Assembly: GCF_012933505.1 (NCBI RefSeq)
Contig: NZ_JABBNB010000007.1
Coordinates: 180,947-244,946 of the forward strand
DNA: 64,000 bases
Origin: Gordonia asplenii
Lineage (GTDB): Bacteria; Actinomycetota; Actinomycetes; Mycobacteriales; Mycobacteriaceae
Direction: 5' to 3'
In this document: one piece after another, positions 36,512 through 51,255 of the stretch
Position numbering within the stretch: the first letter of the stretch is position 1
Layout: each line of letters starts with the position of its first letter
The notes under the pieces: model-generated
Database searches by the model: none
Seen by the model: the letters and a program-made list of their open reading frames with translations, nothing else
What the model was told of the DNA's origin: nothing
Translations under genes and position numbers: made by a program

Positions 36512-37201
36512 ATGGCAAGCGTGGCATTTCTCCTACGCGTGTATCTGCAAGACCGTCCCGGCAGCCTCGGCATGCTCGCCGTCGCACTCGGTTCCGTCGG
36601 CGCAGACATCGCGTCCTTGGAGGTCGTCGAGCGCGGTCAGGGTTATGCCGTCGACGACATCGTCGTCGATCTGTCCCCCGGCTCGCTGCCCGACGCACTG
36701 ATCACCGCCGCCGAGCGCGTCGACGGGGTCCGCGTCGACTCGATCCGGCCGTACGACGGCGTCCTCGACACCCATCGGGAACTCGAATTGGTCGACCACG
36801 TGGCCACCGCGAAGTCGACGCAGCGCCTGCAGGTGCTCGTCGACGAGGCCCCACGGGTGCTGCGGGTGTCCTGGGCGACGGTCGTGACCGCCGGCCCGAC
36901 CGGCGTCGTGCAGTTGTTCGGAAGTTCTGGAGCTCCGGAAACTCAACTGGCACAAGTGGATTGGCTGCCGTTGACGGTGCCCGCACAGCTTGACTCGGAC
37001 GCCGACTGGGTGCCGGAGCCGTGGAGCGCGATGGACACCCGGATGGCCGCCGCTCCGTTGGGCGACGGCCGCAAGGCGCTGTTGCTCGGCCGGATGGGCG
37101 GTCCCGACTTCCGCCCGTCGGAGATCGCCCGGCTCGGCTACCTCACCGGCATCGTGTCCACAGTGCTGGCGAGCAAGAAAGTGATCTCGGCCGGCAACTG
37201 A
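36512..37201 (+). CDS. ACT-domain amino-acid-binding protein (Rv3013-like)
   Basis: 229 residues. The N-terminal ACT domain is plain: [37 protein letters not shown]. The middle and C-terminal parts ([55 protein letters not shown]) match the remembered Rv3013 protein throughout. A regulatory role sensing an amino acid is likely but no enzyme domain is attached. ATG 36512 is used; GTG 36521 is equally possible. Divergent from gatC as in mycobacteria. Confidence 0.85.
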   Translation: MASVAFLLRVYLQDRPGSLGMLAVALGSVGADIASLEVVERGQGYAVDDIVVDLSPGSLPDALITAAERVDGVRVDSIRPYDGVLDTHRELELVDHVATAKSTQRLQVLVDEAPRVLRVSWATVVTAGPTGVVQLFGSSGAPETQLAQVDWLPLTVPAQLDSDADWVPEPWSAMDTRMAAAPLGDGRKALLLGRMGGPDFRPSEIARLGYLTGIVSTVLASKKVISAGN

Positions 37202-37257
37202 TCGGCCCTCATCGCGGGCAACCCGGAATCACCGGCAGTCCGCAATGCGCAGCCACC

Positions 37258-37341
37258 AGGGGGTTGAGCGAGGCGAAGCCGAGTCGAAAACCTGGGATTT
37301 CGACACGCTCGGCGCTCACGCTCCTCACGGCTCAATCAGCG
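37258..37341. repeat. Intergenic palindromic repeat, family A (single pair)
   Basis: GGGGGTTGAGCGAGGCGAAG followed by CCGAGTCGAAAACC faces GATTTCGACACGCTCGGCGC...CGGCTCAATCAGCG, a diverged opposed pair between the ACT gene and the LysR gene. Confidence 0.7.
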
Positions 37342-37425
37342 AACTGGAGCCGCCATTGATGAGTCCAGGTATGGTGGCGACCCGACGACCACGAGCGGTG
37401 CCCGCGCTGAACTACTGTTTGTTTC

Positions 37426-42003
<4,578 letters not shown>

Positions 42004-42099
42004 GGCCGGGTGCTCTGCAACCCGATGCATGGGCACGGTGGCCGAAAGATCCGGTAAATGCCCGATGATCGGGCCCGCCGATCCTCGTAGAACTTGGCT

Positions 42100-42510
42100 A
42101 TGACCATTTCAGAATCCCGCTCAGTCCCGTCCACCAGCTCCGACGTCCCCGCCTACGACCGCATGACGACGGCGATAGTCACCCGCGACTTCGCCGCTCT
42201 CGGAACCACCTTGAGCCCCGACGTCCGCCTGCGGGCCCTGGTGCCGCCCGGACCGTTCGAGCTCACCGGCACGGCGGCCGTCGTCGCGCAGTTCGAGCAT
42301 TGGTTCGGTGGCGGCCGAACGTTCGAAGTGCTCGGCCATTCGACCGACGTCATCGGTTCTCGGGTGCACGCGCGGTGGACGATCCGGCGCACACCTGATT
42401 CGCCCGACGCCGGGCCGCTCGTCGCCGAGCAGCACGCGTATGTGAACCTCGGCGCCACCGTCGAGGTGATCGACCTGCTGTGCGGCGGGTGGCAGGACGC
42501 ACGGGCATGA
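42100..42510 (+). CDS. SnoaL/NTF2-like small protein
   Basis: 136 residues. The sequence YDRMTTAIVTRDFAALGTTLSPDVRLRALVP, FELTGTAAVVAQFEHWFG and a beta-rich remainder (HARWTIRRTPDSPDAGPLVAEQHAYVNL) fit the NTF2/SnoaL cone fold, which includes ketosteroid isomerases, polyketide cyclases and many non-catalytic binders. No catalytic set is assignable. ATG 42100 is preferred over a TTG at 42094. It overlaps the next gene by ATGA. Confidence 0.65.
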   Translation: MTISESRSVPSTSSDVPAYDRMTTAIVTRDFAALGTTLSPDVRLRALVPPGPFELTGTAAVVAQFEHWFGGGRTFEVLGHSTDVIGSRVHARWTIRRTPDSPDAGPLVAEQHAYVNLGATVEVIDLLCGGWQDARA

Positions 42511-42878
42511 CCGCGCTCGCACGCGCGGCGGTAAGCCTGTGCACAGGATTGGAGGACCCCGAAAAGGTCACTGTCGCACTGCTTGTCGCGGTCGGCGCGG
42601 CGGAACAGGGACGCCCGACGTTGATCTTCCTGACGAAGGAGGCGGTGCGGCTCGCCGTCGAGGGCACCGCGGTCGGGACCGCCTGCGACGGATGCCCGCC
42701 GATAGCCGCACTGTTGCAACGGTTTTCGGATGCGGGTGGCCGATTCTTGATCTGCCCCATCTGTTTCACGGCAAAGGCACTGACCGGCAGCCTCACCCTG
42801 CCCAATGCCGACCTCGGCGGCACGGTGCAATTGTGGGAGTGGATCGGCACGGAGCCCGCGGTGACTTTCAGTTACTGA
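42507..42878 (+). CDS. DsrE/DsrF-like protein
   Basis: 123 residues. A Rossmann-like DsrE fold is suggested by EDPEKVTVALLVAVGAAEQGRPTLIFLTKEAVRLAVEGTA, a glycine-containing middle and two cysteine pairs, ACDGCPP and LICPICFTAKA. The CxxC-type pairs could take part in sulfur transfer or redox chemistry; no dsr or tus partner is adjacent. ATG overlaps the preceding stop by 4 nt, so the pair is coupled. Confidence 0.7.
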   Translation: MTALARAAVSLCTGLEDPEKVTVALLVAVGAAEQGRPTLIFLTKEAVRLAVEGTAVGTACDGCPPIAALLQRFSDAGGRFLICPICFTAKALTGSLTLPNADLGGTVQLWEWIGTEPAVTFSY

Positions 42879-42918
42879 CCACCGGCAGGCGATCGACCGG
42901 GGCACTAGGCTCGACTGC

Positions 42919-43323
42919 ATGCCCCATCCGATCATGTTCGACGACGACGATCCCGTACTCGCCCGCGTCCGCAAGGTCGCTCTCGAGCTGCCGGATACCA
43001 CCGAAGTCGTGGCACACGGGCGCCCGACGTTCCGCTGCGGCAAGATGTTCGGCAACTACGGTGGCGGCGAGAAGGGCAACCGGGTGCGCCACGACCAGTC
43101 GATTCTGGTGATCGCCGATCCGGCCGAACGCGAAGCGCTGCTTACCGATTCACGCTTCTTTCTGCCCGCTTACCTGGGTGCGTACGGGTGGGTCGGGCTG
43201 GTCCTCGACGACGAGACCGACTGGACCGAGGTCGCCGAACTGCTCGATGCGAGTTATCGCCTGATCGCGCCCAAGAAGTCGCTGGCGAAGCTGGACGGCC
43301 AGCGATCGACTGAGAACCCGTAG
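42919..43323 (+). CDS. MmcQ/YjbR-family protein
   Basis: 134 residues. Typical family layout: VRKVALELPDTTEVVAHGRPTFRCGKMFGNYGGG, a middle segment ILVIADPAEREALLTDSRFFLPAYLGAYGWVGLVL and a final LDASYRLIAPKKSLAKL. These are small proteins with a CyaY-like DNA-binding-type fold and no agreed function. It lies 40 bp after the DsrE-like gene on the same strand and could be the last gene of a three-gene unit. Confidence 0.8.
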   Translation: MPHPIMFDDDDPVLARVRKVALELPDTTEVVAHGRPTFRCGKMFGNYGGGEKGNRVRHDQSILVIADPAEREALLTDSRFFLPAYLGAYGWVGLVLDDETDWTEVAELLDASYRLIAPKKSLAKLDGQRSTENP

Positions 43324-43381
43324 GCAATACGCCTGCGCTGGGAAGTCAGTCTTTCGGATTGGGCAGGCGATCTCTCGGATT

Positions 43382-43442
43382 CACCTCGTTCACGTGCGTA
43401 CACCTCACCGGATGCGTGAGGTGTATGCATGCGAATGAGGTG
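43382..43442. repeat. 27-bp-arm hairpin between convergent genes
   Basis: Arms at 43382-43408 and 43416-43442 match at 23 of 27 positions; the mismatches are transitions, so most remain G-U pairs in RNA. The core repeats CACCTC at both ends of each arm. The hairpin lies between the convergent MmcQ and hypothetical genes and may act as a bidirectional terminator. Confidence 0.7.
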
Positions 43443-43496
43443 CGTGTCAGCTTCTGCTGGCTCGATGCGTTCCGACACCGATCAGGGCCGTGCCAT

Positions 43497-44039
43497 TCAA
43501 TGCTTCGACGGCAAGGTCGAAATCGTCAGCGGCGGTGTAAACGGGCCTCGGCCGATCGCAGTGTTGATACGCCCGCCAGCCGCGACGAAGTCGCGGTCGA
43601 ACTCCTCGTCGAACTGAGCGGGCGCGGTCCGAAGGTACTCCCCCAGATAGTCGAAGAACCAGAGGTCCCAGGCCAGATCAGGGTCGTAGCCACGCTGCAT
43701 AGCCGCGACGGACAGCCGATAACCCACCCGGATAGTCGTACGAGCGAACACTTCCCGGTATTGCTCACCGAGTGGCTCGTCGAAGAAGAACTCGCGTGCC
43801 TTATCCTCCGTTGATGTCGTCTCGGCGTCCCACCAGGCCTGCTCCTGCTCCTCGGTCATTGCCCATGTCGGGCTCGGCGTCGGAGTGAGTTCCCAGATGA
43901 AGGTGGGGTCGTCCCGGCCTTCGATCAACCCCCAAAAGCCCATCGGCCAATCGGGGTCAGCCACCCGAGAACGAGCAAGAAGCCACCCTGGAATGGGCTC
44001 CCCGAAATAGACGGGTGCCGCGTTACATTGCAAGCACAT
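43497..44039 (-). CDS. Hypothetical protein with N-terminal CxxC
   Basis: 180 residues; I do not recognise the family. It opens MCLQCNAAPVYFGEPIPGWL, with a CxxC pair that could bind a metal, and is rich in Trp and acidic residues (EEQEQAWWDAETTSTEDKAR, DLAWDLWFFDYLGEYL). There is no signal peptide or membrane segment. ATG 44039 has GAGG 7 nt upstream. It stands alone between convergent MmcQ and the MetE-like gene. Confidence 0.6.
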   Translation of the reverse strand: MCLQCNAAPVYFGEPIPGWLLARSRVADPDWPMGFWGLIEGRDDPTFIWELTPTPSPTWAMTEEQEQAWWDAETTSTEDKAREFFFDEPLGEQYREVFARTTIRVGYRLSVAAMQRGYDPDLAWDLWFFDYLGEYLRTAPAQFDEEFDRDFVAAGGRINTAIGRGPFTPPLTISTLPSKH

Positions 44040-44251
44040 CTGTCAGCCTCGACGACGTCGCGCGAGTGTGTGTGAACGCATGCTGTTCGATGGTAGTGGC
44101 AGTCGAACGGCGCTTGCGAAAATCTGTCGATAGTTGTCCCCGCGAGGGCATTCTGCCCTTGCCGACCTACTACTTTGCCGATCTTCTTCACGCCGGCTCG
44201 CCGATCCGGCCACCCGACAACGATTCCCCAGCGATCGCCGATCGGAATCGC

Positions 44252-45295
44252 CTACAGCGCCATCGGATCTTCGGCGCACAGTTGACCGATCTGCGCCGCG
44301 ATCCCCAGCGCCTTGCCCGCCCACGCCTGATCCGCGCCGGCCAGCCCGCAGGTCGGTGACACGGCGACCTGCTCGGCTAACACCTTGCGTGGCAAGCCGA
44401 TCCGGTCGATCAGGTCGGCCAGTCGGCTGCTGGTCCGATCGACGCTGATCGGGCGCGATGGACGCGTCGTCGGGATCACGCCGGCGACGACCCGGCCGCC
44501 ACGGTCGACGAAGCTTCCGAAGCTGTCGTACTGGGCGGCGTCGAGCGTCGAAACATCAAGGGATACCGCAATATTCGACAGCTGACTCAGCACATCCCAG
44601 CGCGGCGTCGCGCAGCTGTGCACGACGACGGGGCGGTTGACTCGCGCGGCGATCGATCCCAACAGCGCCGCGGCTCCCTCGGCGCTCACTTCCGGCATCA
44701 CGTCGAGCCGGGTGAGCGGTCGGACGCGGCCGTCGAGGACCGCGCCGATCAGCGGTTCGTCGAGCTGCACGATGACGGCGCAGCCGAGGCGCCGTTCGAC
44801 GTCGGCGGCCAACTCCGCCAGCCCTTCGGCCATCGACGCGGCGACGTCGCGCACAGCGCCGCGATCATGCAGCACCTTGTGGCCCGACGCCAACTCGACG
44901 GTCGCGGCGAACGTGTACGGGCCGCACAGAGTGATGGTGAACGGCCGGCCATCGCCGCGCAGCCCGGTGCGTTCGAAGACCTCTTCGGCGGCGTCAAGAT
45001 CGGCGTCGAGGTATCCGCGCGCTCTGCTGACCAGGTGTCCGGGCCGACCGGCGATCCGGTAGGTGGGGTGCTCACCCGGCGACACGCGGGCGGTGTCGAG
45101 CGCGATCTCGACCAGCACCGACGCCGTTCGGCCGATCATGTCAGCCCCCAGGCCACGCGCGGGAAGTTCGGCGAGAAACGGCCAATCGAGCTCTGCGGCA
45201 ACCAATTTCGCTGTGGAGCGAGGATCGGTTCCGGGCATCGAGCCGACGCCGGTGCCGATCCCGGCGGGGATCGTCGGCGAGATGTCGCCGCTCAC
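44252..45295 (-). CDS. MetE C-terminal-domain (cobalamin-independent methionine synthase-like) protein
   Basis: 347 residues, only the catalytic half of MetE. Zn ligands of the family are visible as His-x-Cys in [14 protein letters not shown] and a later Cys in [30 protein letters not shown] and [14 protein letters not shown] are core strands. It lacks the N-terminal folate domain of full MetE, so the methyl donor may not be methyltetrahydrofolate triglutamate; this resembles Rv3015c. GTG 45295 overlaps the mnmA stop (GTGA). Third gene of the desulfurase-mnmA operon. Confidence 0.85.
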   Translation of the reverse strand: MSGDISPTIPAGIGTGVGSMPGTDPRSTAKLVAAELDWPFLAELPARGLGADMIGRTASVLVEIALDTARVSPGEHPTYRIAGRPGHLVSRARGYLDADLDAAEEVFERTGLRGDGRPFTITLCGPYTFAATVELASGHKVLHDRGAVRDVAASMAEGLAELAADVERRLGCAVIVQLDEPLIGAVLDGRVRPLTRLDVMPEVSAEGAAALLGSIAARVNRPVVVHSCATPRWDVLSQLSNIAVSLDVSTLDAAQYDSFGSFVDRGGRVVAGVIPTTRPSRPISVDRTSSRLADLIDRIGLPRKVLAEQVAVSPTCGLAGADQAWAGKALGIAAQIGQLCAEDPMAL

Positions 45296-46410
45296 CGGGC
45301 CAACGCCACCTCGGGTGTGCTGACGGTCGCCGTGATCCGCCCCGACCCGAGTACGAGGTCGCCCGCGGCGGCGTCGGGTGCGTAGAGCACCGCGGCCTGT
45401 CCCTTGGCGACGCCGGTGAGCGGCCGGTGCAACGTGATCTCGATGCCCGCCTCGCCGTCGACGACGGTCGGCGTAGCCGTAGCGGGGGCCAGACCACCGT
45501 GCGCGCGCACCTGCACGATGCAGTCCACCGGCGCGTCCGGTGCCTGCCCGGACGTCCAAATGGCATGTGTCGCAACGATTGACGACACCTGCAGATGCTC
45601 AACCGAGCCGACCGTGACGGTCGCGGACTCGGCGTCGATGCCGGTGACGTAGCGGGGTTTGCCGTCCGCGGCGGGCGCCTCGATGCCGAGTCCTTTGCGC
45701 TGGCCGATGGTGAAGCCGTGCACGCCGTCGTGGTCGGCGAGCTTGGCTCCGCTGTCGGCGTCGACGACGGCGCCGGGCCGGATGCCGATCTTGGCACCGA
45801 GGAAGGCTCGGGTGTCTCCGGTCGGGATGAAGCAGATGTCGTGGGAGTCGGGCTTGTTCGCGACTGACAGTCCGCGCTCGGCGGCTTCGGCGCGGATCTG
45901 TTCCTTCGGGGTGTCACCGACCGGGAACAGCGCACGAGACAGTTGCTCGGCGGTGAGTACCGCGAGCACATACGACTGGTCCTTGTCGTCGTCGACCGCG
46001 CGCCGCAACTCTCCGTCGTCGAGGCGTGCGTAGTGGCCGGTCGCCAACGCGTCGAAGCCCAGTGCCATGGCCTTCTCGGCGAGCGCGGAGAACTTGATCT
46101 TCTCATTGCACGACAGGCACGGGTTGGGTGTCTCGCCGGCGGCGTAGGCGGCGACGAAGTCGTCGATGACGTCTTCCTTGAACCGGTCGGCGAAGTCCCA
46201 CACGTAGAACGGGATGCCGAGAACGTCAGCGGCACGACGGGCGTCGTCGGCGTCTTCGCGTGAGCAGCAGCCCCGCGAGCCGGTGCGCAGGGCACCGGGC
46301 GCGCTGGACAGCGCGAGATGCACGCCGACCACGTCATGCCCGGCGTCGACGGCGCGGGCGGCCGCCACCGCCGAGTCGACGCCGCCGCTCATGGCCGCGA
46401 GAACTCTCAT
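45292..46410 (-). CDS. mnmA: tRNA-specific 2-thiouridylase
   Basis: 372 residues. Thiolates U34 of tRNA-Lys, tRNA-Glu and tRNA-Gln. The PP-loop motif is [12 protein letters not shown] at residues 7-18; catalytic cysteines are in [12 protein letters not shown] (near 98 and 101) and [15 protein letters not shown]. The C-terminal beta-barrel ([32 protein letters not shown]) is present. ATG 46410 overlaps the desulfurase stop by 4 nt, so sulfur donor and user are co-translated. Corresponds to Rv3024c. Confidence 0.96.
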   Translation of the reverse strand: MRVLAAMSGGVDSAVAAARAVDAGHDVVGVHLALSSAPGALRTGSRGCCSREDADDARRAADVLGIPFYVWDFADRFKEDVIDDFVAAYAAGETPNPCLSCNEKIKFSALAEKAMALGFDALATGHYARLDDGELRRAVDDDKDQSYVLAVLTAEQLSRALFPVGDTPKEQIRAEAAERGLSVANKPDSHDICFIPTGDTRAFLGAKIGIRPGAVVDADSGAKLADHDGVHGFTIGQRKGLGIEAPAADGKPRYVTGIDAESATVTVGSVEHLQVSSIVATHAIWTSGQAPDAPVDCIVQVRAHGGLAPATATPTVVDGEAGIEITLHRPLTGVAKGQAAVLYAPDAAAGDLVLGSGRITATVSTPEVALAR

Positions 46411-47639
46411 GCGTGGCTTCCTTCCTGAACAGCGATGGGGAGTCTGCCGGATCCGACCAGCCCCGCGGCGCGGGCCCGATCGAGGATCGGCCCGAATACG
46501 TCGGCGACGACGGCGATGTCGTCGAGGCTCGTCGCGGGGCCGAGGCTGAATCGCAACGAACCGCGGGCCGCCTCCATCGACAAACCCATGGCGAGCAGTA
46601 CGTGACTGGCCTGGGCGACCCCGGCGGTGCAAGCCGAGCCGGTGGAACATTCGACGCCCTGGGCGTCGAGCAGCATCAACAGCGAGTCCCCTTCGCAGTG
46701 TTCGAAGGTGACGTGCACGATGCCGGGTAGTCGCAACGCAGGATCGGCCGGTCCGTTGCGGACGGTGTCCGGGTACGCGAGCAGGACGTCGGTGAGACGA
46801 TCGGCCAGGGCCGACGTCGATGCCGCGGCCTCGGTGAGGTGGTCGACGCTGTAGCGCAATGCGGCAGCCATGGCCACCGCTCCGGCGACATTCTGCGTTC
46901 CCGACCGCAGATCGCGCTCATGCCCGCCGCCGTGTGCCAGCGGAACACACTCGACGTCGCGGCCGATCAGCAAGACGCCGATGCCCTGCGGACCGCCGAA
47001 CTTGTGAGCAGCGAGACTCATCGCCGAGAGCTGGCTGGCGGCGAAGTCGACGGGCACGTGGCCGACCGCCTGCACCGCGTCGGAGTGCACCGGAACGCCG
47101 AACTCGCTGCCGATGGCGGCCAACTCGGCGATCGGTTCGATGGTGCCGACCTCGTTGTTGGCCCACATCACCGAGACGAGTGCGGTGTGCTCGGCGTGTT
47201 CGGCGAGGTCGCGTCGCAGATCGTCGGGGTCGACGAAACCCTGCGCGTCGACCGGAAGGATCACCAGCTCGGCGTCGTAGGCGGCGGCCAGCCACTCCGC
47301 TGAATCGAGGATGGCGTGGTGCTCCACGGCGGACAGGACGATGCGCCTGCGGCGCGGGTCAGCACGGTGGCGAGCCAGGAAGATGCCTTTGACGGCGAGG
47401 TTGTCGGCCTCGGTGCCGCCGGAGGTGAACAGAACCTCCGAAGGCCGTGCGCCGAGCGCTGCAGCGATGGTCTCGCGCGACTCTTCGAGGAGCCTACGGG
47501 TGCGTCGGCCCGAGCCGTGCAGCGACGACGCGTTGCCCGCCAGGGTGAGCGCATGAATCATTGCCTCGAGGGCGACGGGCAACATGGCCTGCGACGCGGC
47601 ATTGTCGAGGTAGACGGTGGCACGAGGTGAAGAAGACAT
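46407..47639 (-). CDS. iscS: Cysteine desulfurase (IscS/NifS type)
   Basis: 410 residues; PLP enzyme releasing sulfur from cysteine for tRNA thiolation and Fe-S clusters. Marks: [51 protein letters not shown], the PLP Lys in [14 protein letters not shown], and the active Cys in [24 protein letters not shown] 47639 starts the conserved region. First gene of the operon with mnmA and the MetE-like gene, as in Rv3025c-Rv3024c. Confidence 0.95.
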   Translation of the reverse strand: MSSSPRATVYLDNAASQAMLPVALEAMIHALTLAGNASSLHGSGRRTRRLLEESRETIAAALGARPSEVLFTSGGTEADNLAVKGIFLARHRADPRRRRIVLSAVEHHAILDSAEWLAAAYDAELVILPVDAQGFVDPDDLRRDLAEHAEHTALVSVMWANNEVGTIEPIAELAAIGSEFGVPVHSDAVQAVGHVPVDFAASQLSAMSLAAHKFGGPQGIGVLLIGRDVECVPLAHGGGHERDLRSGTQNVAGAVAMAAALRYSVDHLTEAAASTSALADRLTDVLLAYPDTVRNGPADPALRLPGIVHVTFEHCEGDSLLMLLDAQGVECSTGSACTAGVAQASHVLLAMGLSMEAARGSLRFSLGPATSLDDIAVVADVFGPILDRARAAGLVGSGRLPIAVQEGSHA

Positions 47640-47770
47640 GGTCGTGTCAAGGATAAACGCGCAACGGCGTCGAACAAATTCCCGCCGCCCGATGTGCGTC
47701 ATCGAGTGCCGAAAGCTCAGCGCATTCCATCGACCCCGAGTTGCCGAAGGCGCGATCGTTCGGTTGTCGC

Positions 47771-48366
47771 CTGGGTCGTCTTCCGAGTTCGGCTCACCAC
47801 ATCTCGATACACCGACGACTCGCTGCGCTCGCGTCGGCACTCGATGAGCGGGGGAGGGCGCGGCACTCGATGAGCGGGGGAAGGGCTCGGCCACAATCGA
47901 TCCCCGAGTGCCGAAGCGAGGTACGAGCTTCGGTGTAACGAGGGGTCCGGTGACACGAAGTATCCAAGCCGGTGCACATCGAAGCGGTCAGAGTGTTCGC
48001 CGGTCAGTCCGCACCAGGGTCGTCTCCCGAATTCGACTCACCACATCTCGATACACCGACGACTCGCTGCGCTCGCGTCGGCACTCGATGAGCGGGGGAA
48101 GCGCGGCGCGCTCCCCTCACGCGTCGGCACTCGATGAGCGGGGGAAGACACATCAAACCGGTCAGAGTGTTCGTCGGTCAGTCCGCACCGGGGTCGTCTC
48201 CCGAGTTCGGCTCACCACATCTCGATACACCGACGACTCGCTGCGCTCGCGTCGGCATTCGATGAGCGGAGGAGGGCTCGCAGCACTCCCCTCGCGTCGG
48301 CACTCGATGAGCGGAGGAGGGCTCGCAGCACTTCCCTCGCGTCGGCACTCGATGAGCGGGTAAGCG
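47771..48366. repeat. Intergenic repeat field, family B
   Basis: The 732-bp gap between the desulfurase and the acyltransferase holds three copies (around 47771, 48016 and 48189) of a ~90-bp unit containing CTCACCACATCTCGATACAC followed by CGACGACTCGCTGCGCTCGC. It also holds at least seven copies of CACTCGATGAGCGG (near 47838, 47862, 48081, 48130, 48257, 48300 and 48342). Spacing is irregular, so this is not a CRISPR. No gene is seen. Confidence 0.85.
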
Positions 48367-48371
48367 CGGCG

Positions 48372-49250
48372 CTACGCCGCGATCGGGTGCGTGTGCGGGC
48401 GTCGCGGATCGGCCACGACCAGGGGCCCGAGGTCGTCCGAGCGGTCGCCGAATACGAGGCGTTCGCAGGTCGACGCGAGGTAACGGCGGTCGGGAACCGG
48501 CAGCTGCAGCTCGTGCACGACGACGGTCACCGTCATCGACCGCTGGGCCAGGATCCGGCCCATCGTGTCGCCCACTTCGTCGTCGCCGATGAATGCCGGT
48601 GCGGGACAGAGATTTCCATCGGAATCGGAGTACCTGAGCGTCATCGGGAGCACGGGTACCCCGGCGTCGATGGCGGCCTGGAAGAACGCCGGGCGGAACC
48701 GACCCGAGCTGCGACCGCACCAGGTGGTGCCCTCCGGGAAGACCGCGGCGCACTTGTCCCGGTGCAGCGCATCGACCACGGCGTCGACCGTCGCGGGCAG
48801 CTGTCGCAGTGAACCCCGCTCGACGGTGATCACGCCGAGCATCCGGGCCACCACCGCGACGGGGCCCATCTCCAGCACATCGGACTTCGCGACGAAATGT
48901 GCGGGACTGACCGCGGCGATCGCGAGAACGTCGAGAAAGGACACGTGGTTGGCGACGACCAGCCCGCGGGCCCGCGCCGGGAACGGGCGACGATCGTCGA
49001 CGTCGATGCGAATCCCCAACGAACCCAACAGTTTTCGCGAGAAGGATTTCAGATAGCGGCGCCGGACGATGCGCGGCGCGACGAGTACGAACGGGAACGT
49101 CAGGGCGAGGCAACCGAGCACCGTGGCCAGCGCACAGTACCGCCACACCCGACGCATCGGCCCGGCCGGCTGCGACGTCGTTCGCACGCAGCTCGCGTCG
49201 CACGGGCTCGACGGAAACCACGCGTGTCGGTGATCGACGGCGGTGGTCAC
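48372..49250 (-). CDS. 1-acyl-sn-glycerol-3-phosphate acyltransferase-like protein (Rv3026c-like)
   Basis: 292 residues. PlsC motifs: I is NHVSFLD (NHxxxxD form) near residue 98, III is [11 protein letters not shown], followed by [13 protein letters not shown] (motif IV). A hydrophobic segment at ~37-60 anchors it to the membrane. The presumed product is phosphatidic acid or a related acylated lipid. GTG 49250 overlaps the stop of the upstream acyltransferase gene (GTGA), which suggests that the two enzymes act in one lipid pathway. Confidence 0.88.
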   Translation of the reverse strand: MTTAVDHRHAWFPSSPCDASCVRTTSQPAGPMRRVWRYCALATVLGCLALTFPFVLVAPRIVRRRYLKSFSRKLLGSLGIRIDVDDRRPFPARARGLVVANHVSFLDVLAIAAVSPAHFVAKSDVLEMGPVAVVARMLGVITVERGSLRQLPATVDAVVDALHRDKCAAVFPEGTTWCGRSSGRFRPAFFQAAIDAGVPVLPMTLRYSDSDGNLCPAPAFIGDDEVGDTMGRILAQRSMTVTVVVHELQLPVPDRRYLASTCERLVFGDRSDDLGPLVVADPRRPHTHPIAA

Positions 49251-50110
49251 GCGTCGCCCTGCGCGGTGAGCCGCAACACCGTGTCCTGCAAGCGCCTGCG
49301 GTAGCGAGAGGAGGTGGCGTCACCGTCGAGCACTGTGAGGAAGTCGCCGACGTCGAACACATCGTCGACGGCGGGGTCGCCGCAGACCTTGGCGCCGAGG
49401 CGCAGGTAGCCCCGCATCAGTGGCGGCACAACGACTTTCGACGGAGCGGCGATGACGTCGAGTGGTACGCCGTCGACCATCGGCGCGCTCAACGGACGTG
49501 CCTGCCACGCTGCCGCGTGATCGGCCAGCAGGGTGTCGCGGATGCCGCGCAGGTCCGCTCCCCGTGGATTCGGCGCTCCCCCGCCGCGGATCACGGCACC
49601 GTCGAGCGGCACCGAGACACACCCCATCAGGTAGCGATAGTCGGCCTGGTTGAGGTAGTCGAGCAGTGCGGCCCACATCAGCGCGGTCACCGAACCGCTG
49701 CGCTGATCGCCCGCGACGCAGGCGCGGCCCATCTCGACCGTCTGGGAGCGGATGCCGTCGAGGTCGCTCAGGTCGAATTCGGTCGCCGAGTACCACCCGC
49801 CCGCGGCGATGGCGCCGGGCGGGGGAAGCAGGCGGCTGCAGCCGACGAGGCTACCGGTCTCGGTGTCGCGGACCAGCAGATGATCGCAGAATTCGTCGAA
49901 GCGGTCGGCGTCGAGTCCGGTTCGGGCGTCGCCGATCTGGTCGGAGAAGCCGGGTTCGGCGGCGAAGACGTCGTAGCGCAGGCGTTGTGCGTCGACGATG
50001 TCGTCGGCGTTGTTCGAGATGTCGAGGACGAACCCGCCCCCGGCCAGAATCGTGCGGCGGCCGTCAGGGGTGACGAGCGTAGTTGCGCTGATACCTGTCA
50101 TGGCTCTCAT
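49247..50110 (-). CDS. GNAT-type N-acyltransferase, OlsB-like (Rv3027c-like)
   Basis: 287 residues. The region [69 protein letters not shown] and [12 protein letters not shown] matches acyl-ACP-dependent N-acyltransferases such as OlsB, which make lyso-ornithine lipids; PlsC-type OlsA then adds the second chain. The adjacent PlsC-like gene (4-nt overlap) fits an ornithine-lipid-like pair, but M. tuberculosis carries the same pair without proven ornithine lipid synthesis. ATG 50110 (GGGAA upstream) is chosen; ATG 50101 is possible. Confidence 0.78.
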   Translation of the reverse strand: MRAMTGISATTLVTPDGRRTILAGGGFVLDISNNADDIVDAQRLRYDVFAAEPGFSDQIGDARTGLDADRFDEFCDHLLVRDTETGSLVGCSRLLPPPGAIAAGGWYSATEFDLSDLDGIRSQTVEMGRACVAGDQRSGSVTALMWAALLDYLNQADYRYLMGCVSVPLDGAVIRGGGAPNPRGADLRGIRDTLLADHAAAWQARPLSAPMVDGVPLDVIAAPSKVVVPPLMRGYLRLGAKVCGDPAVDDVFDVGDFLTVLDGDATSSRYRRRLQDTVLRLTAQGDA

Positions 50111-50200
50111 GGTTCCCAGATCAGGCAACCGTGCCGCAACGCTCGACTGTCGTGTCGGCGAGGGACGCGTGAACAAGCCCCGACCTGCGGTGAAAACCAC

Positions 50201-50231
50201 GATGACCCCCGGCTTGCCGCCGGGGGTCATC
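50201..50231 (-). terminator. Terminator downstream of etfA
   Basis: GATGACCCCCGGC (50201-50213) pairs perfectly with GCCGGGGGTCATC (50219-50231) around a 5-nt loop. It lies 26 nt after the etfA stop, and in the minus direction is followed by GTGGTTTTCA, with a short T run. Confidence 0.75.
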
Positions 50232-50256
50232 GAGTTGAACGGGCCTGTCGACGCCG

Positions 50257-51207
50257 TTACTTGCGCTTGTTGATCTCTTCGGTCAGCTGCGGAGCGACGT
50301 TGAAGAGGTCGCCGACGACGCCGAAGTCGCTGATCTCGAAGATCGGCGCTTCCTCGTCCTTGTTGACCGCGACGATGGTCTTCGAGGTCTGCATGCCCGC
50401 ACGGTGCTGGATGGCACCGGAGATGCCCAGCGCGACGTACAGCTGCGGTGAGACCGTCTTGCCGGTCTGGCCGACCTGGAACTGACCCGGGTAGAAACCC
50501 GAGTCGACGGCGGCGCGCGATGCACCGACAGCCGCACCGAGCGAGTCCGCGAGAGCCTCGACGACCGAGAACTTCTCGGCCGAGCCGACGCCGCGACCAC
50601 CGGAGACGACGATCGACGCCTCGGTGAGTTCGGGGCGGTCGCCGCCGACGTTGGGCTCGACGGAGAGGATCTTCACCGCGTTCTCAGCCGGTGCGGGAAC
50701 CTCGACGTCGACGCGGGTGCCCGCGCCTGCGGCCGGAGCGGCTTCGATGGCACCGGGACGGATGGTCGCGATGACCGTGCCGTTGACCTCGGCGTCGACG
50801 GTGTAGGCGCCGCCGAAGATCGAGTGGACGCCGCCACCCGGCTTGACCTCGATGACGTCGGCGAGCACGCCGCCGCCCAGACGCACGGCCAGACGCCCGG
50901 CGATCTCTTTGCCGTCGGCGCCGGCAGCGAGCAGGATGCCCGCGGGTGCGGCCGACTCGGCGATCGACGACAGGACGTCGACCTGCGGGCTGATCAGGTA
51001 CGCGGTGTTCTCGTCGGATTCGGCGACGTAGATCTTCTCCGCGCCGGCTTCGGTCAGGCCGGCGACGACGCCGTCTGCCGCACCGGAGCGGCCGACGACG
51101 ACGGCCGACGGCTCGCCCAGCGCGCGGGCGGCGGTGATGAGTTCCGAGGTGACCTTCTTGAGCCCGCCTTCGGCGTCCTGCTCAACGAGCACGAGTACTT
51201 CTGCCAT
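50257..51207 (-). CDS. etfA: Electron transfer flavoprotein subunit alpha
   Basis: 316 residues. Carries FAD and passes electrons from acyl-CoA dehydrogenases to the membrane. The N-terminal half ([28 protein letters not shown]) is the ETF domain; the C-terminal FAD domain has [61 protein letters not shown] and [33 protein letters not shown] precedes ATG 51207. Follows etfB by 48 nt; corresponds to Rv3028c (fixB). Confidence 0.96.
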   Translation of the reverse strand: MAEVLVLVEQDAEGGLKKVTSELITAARALGEPSAVVVGRSGAADGVVAGLTEAGAEKIYVAESDENTAYLISPQVDVLSSIAESAAPAGILLAAGADGKEIAGRLAVRLGGGVLADVIEVKPGGGVHSIFGGAYTVDAEVNGTVIATIRPGAIEAAPAAGAGTRVDVEVPAPAENAVKILSVEPNVGGDRPELTEASIVVSGGRGVGSAEKFSVVEALADSLGAAVGASRAAVDSGFYPGQFQVGQTGKTVSPQLYVALGISGAIQHRAGMQTSKTIVAVNKDEEAPIFEISDFGVVGDLFNVAPQLTEEINKRK

Positions 51208-51255
51208 GGTTTATCTCCTGGAGTATGTGGGGTGAGTGCGAACGCTGAGTGGGAG

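Noticed and set aside
43925..44191. 88-residue frame beginning MKKIGKVVGRQG on the minus strand
   Set aside because: It overlaps the 5' part of the hypothetical gene at 43497-44039 in another frame and shows no family features; that gene has the better ribosome-binding site.
45404..46033. Open frames antisense to mnmA
   Set aside because: Shadows of mnmA, whose PP-loop and catalytic cysteines are all in the minus-strand frame.
47771..48366. Possible CRISPR array
   Set aside because: Repeat spacing is irregular, spacers are not uniform in length and there are no cas genes; treated as a dispersed repeat family.
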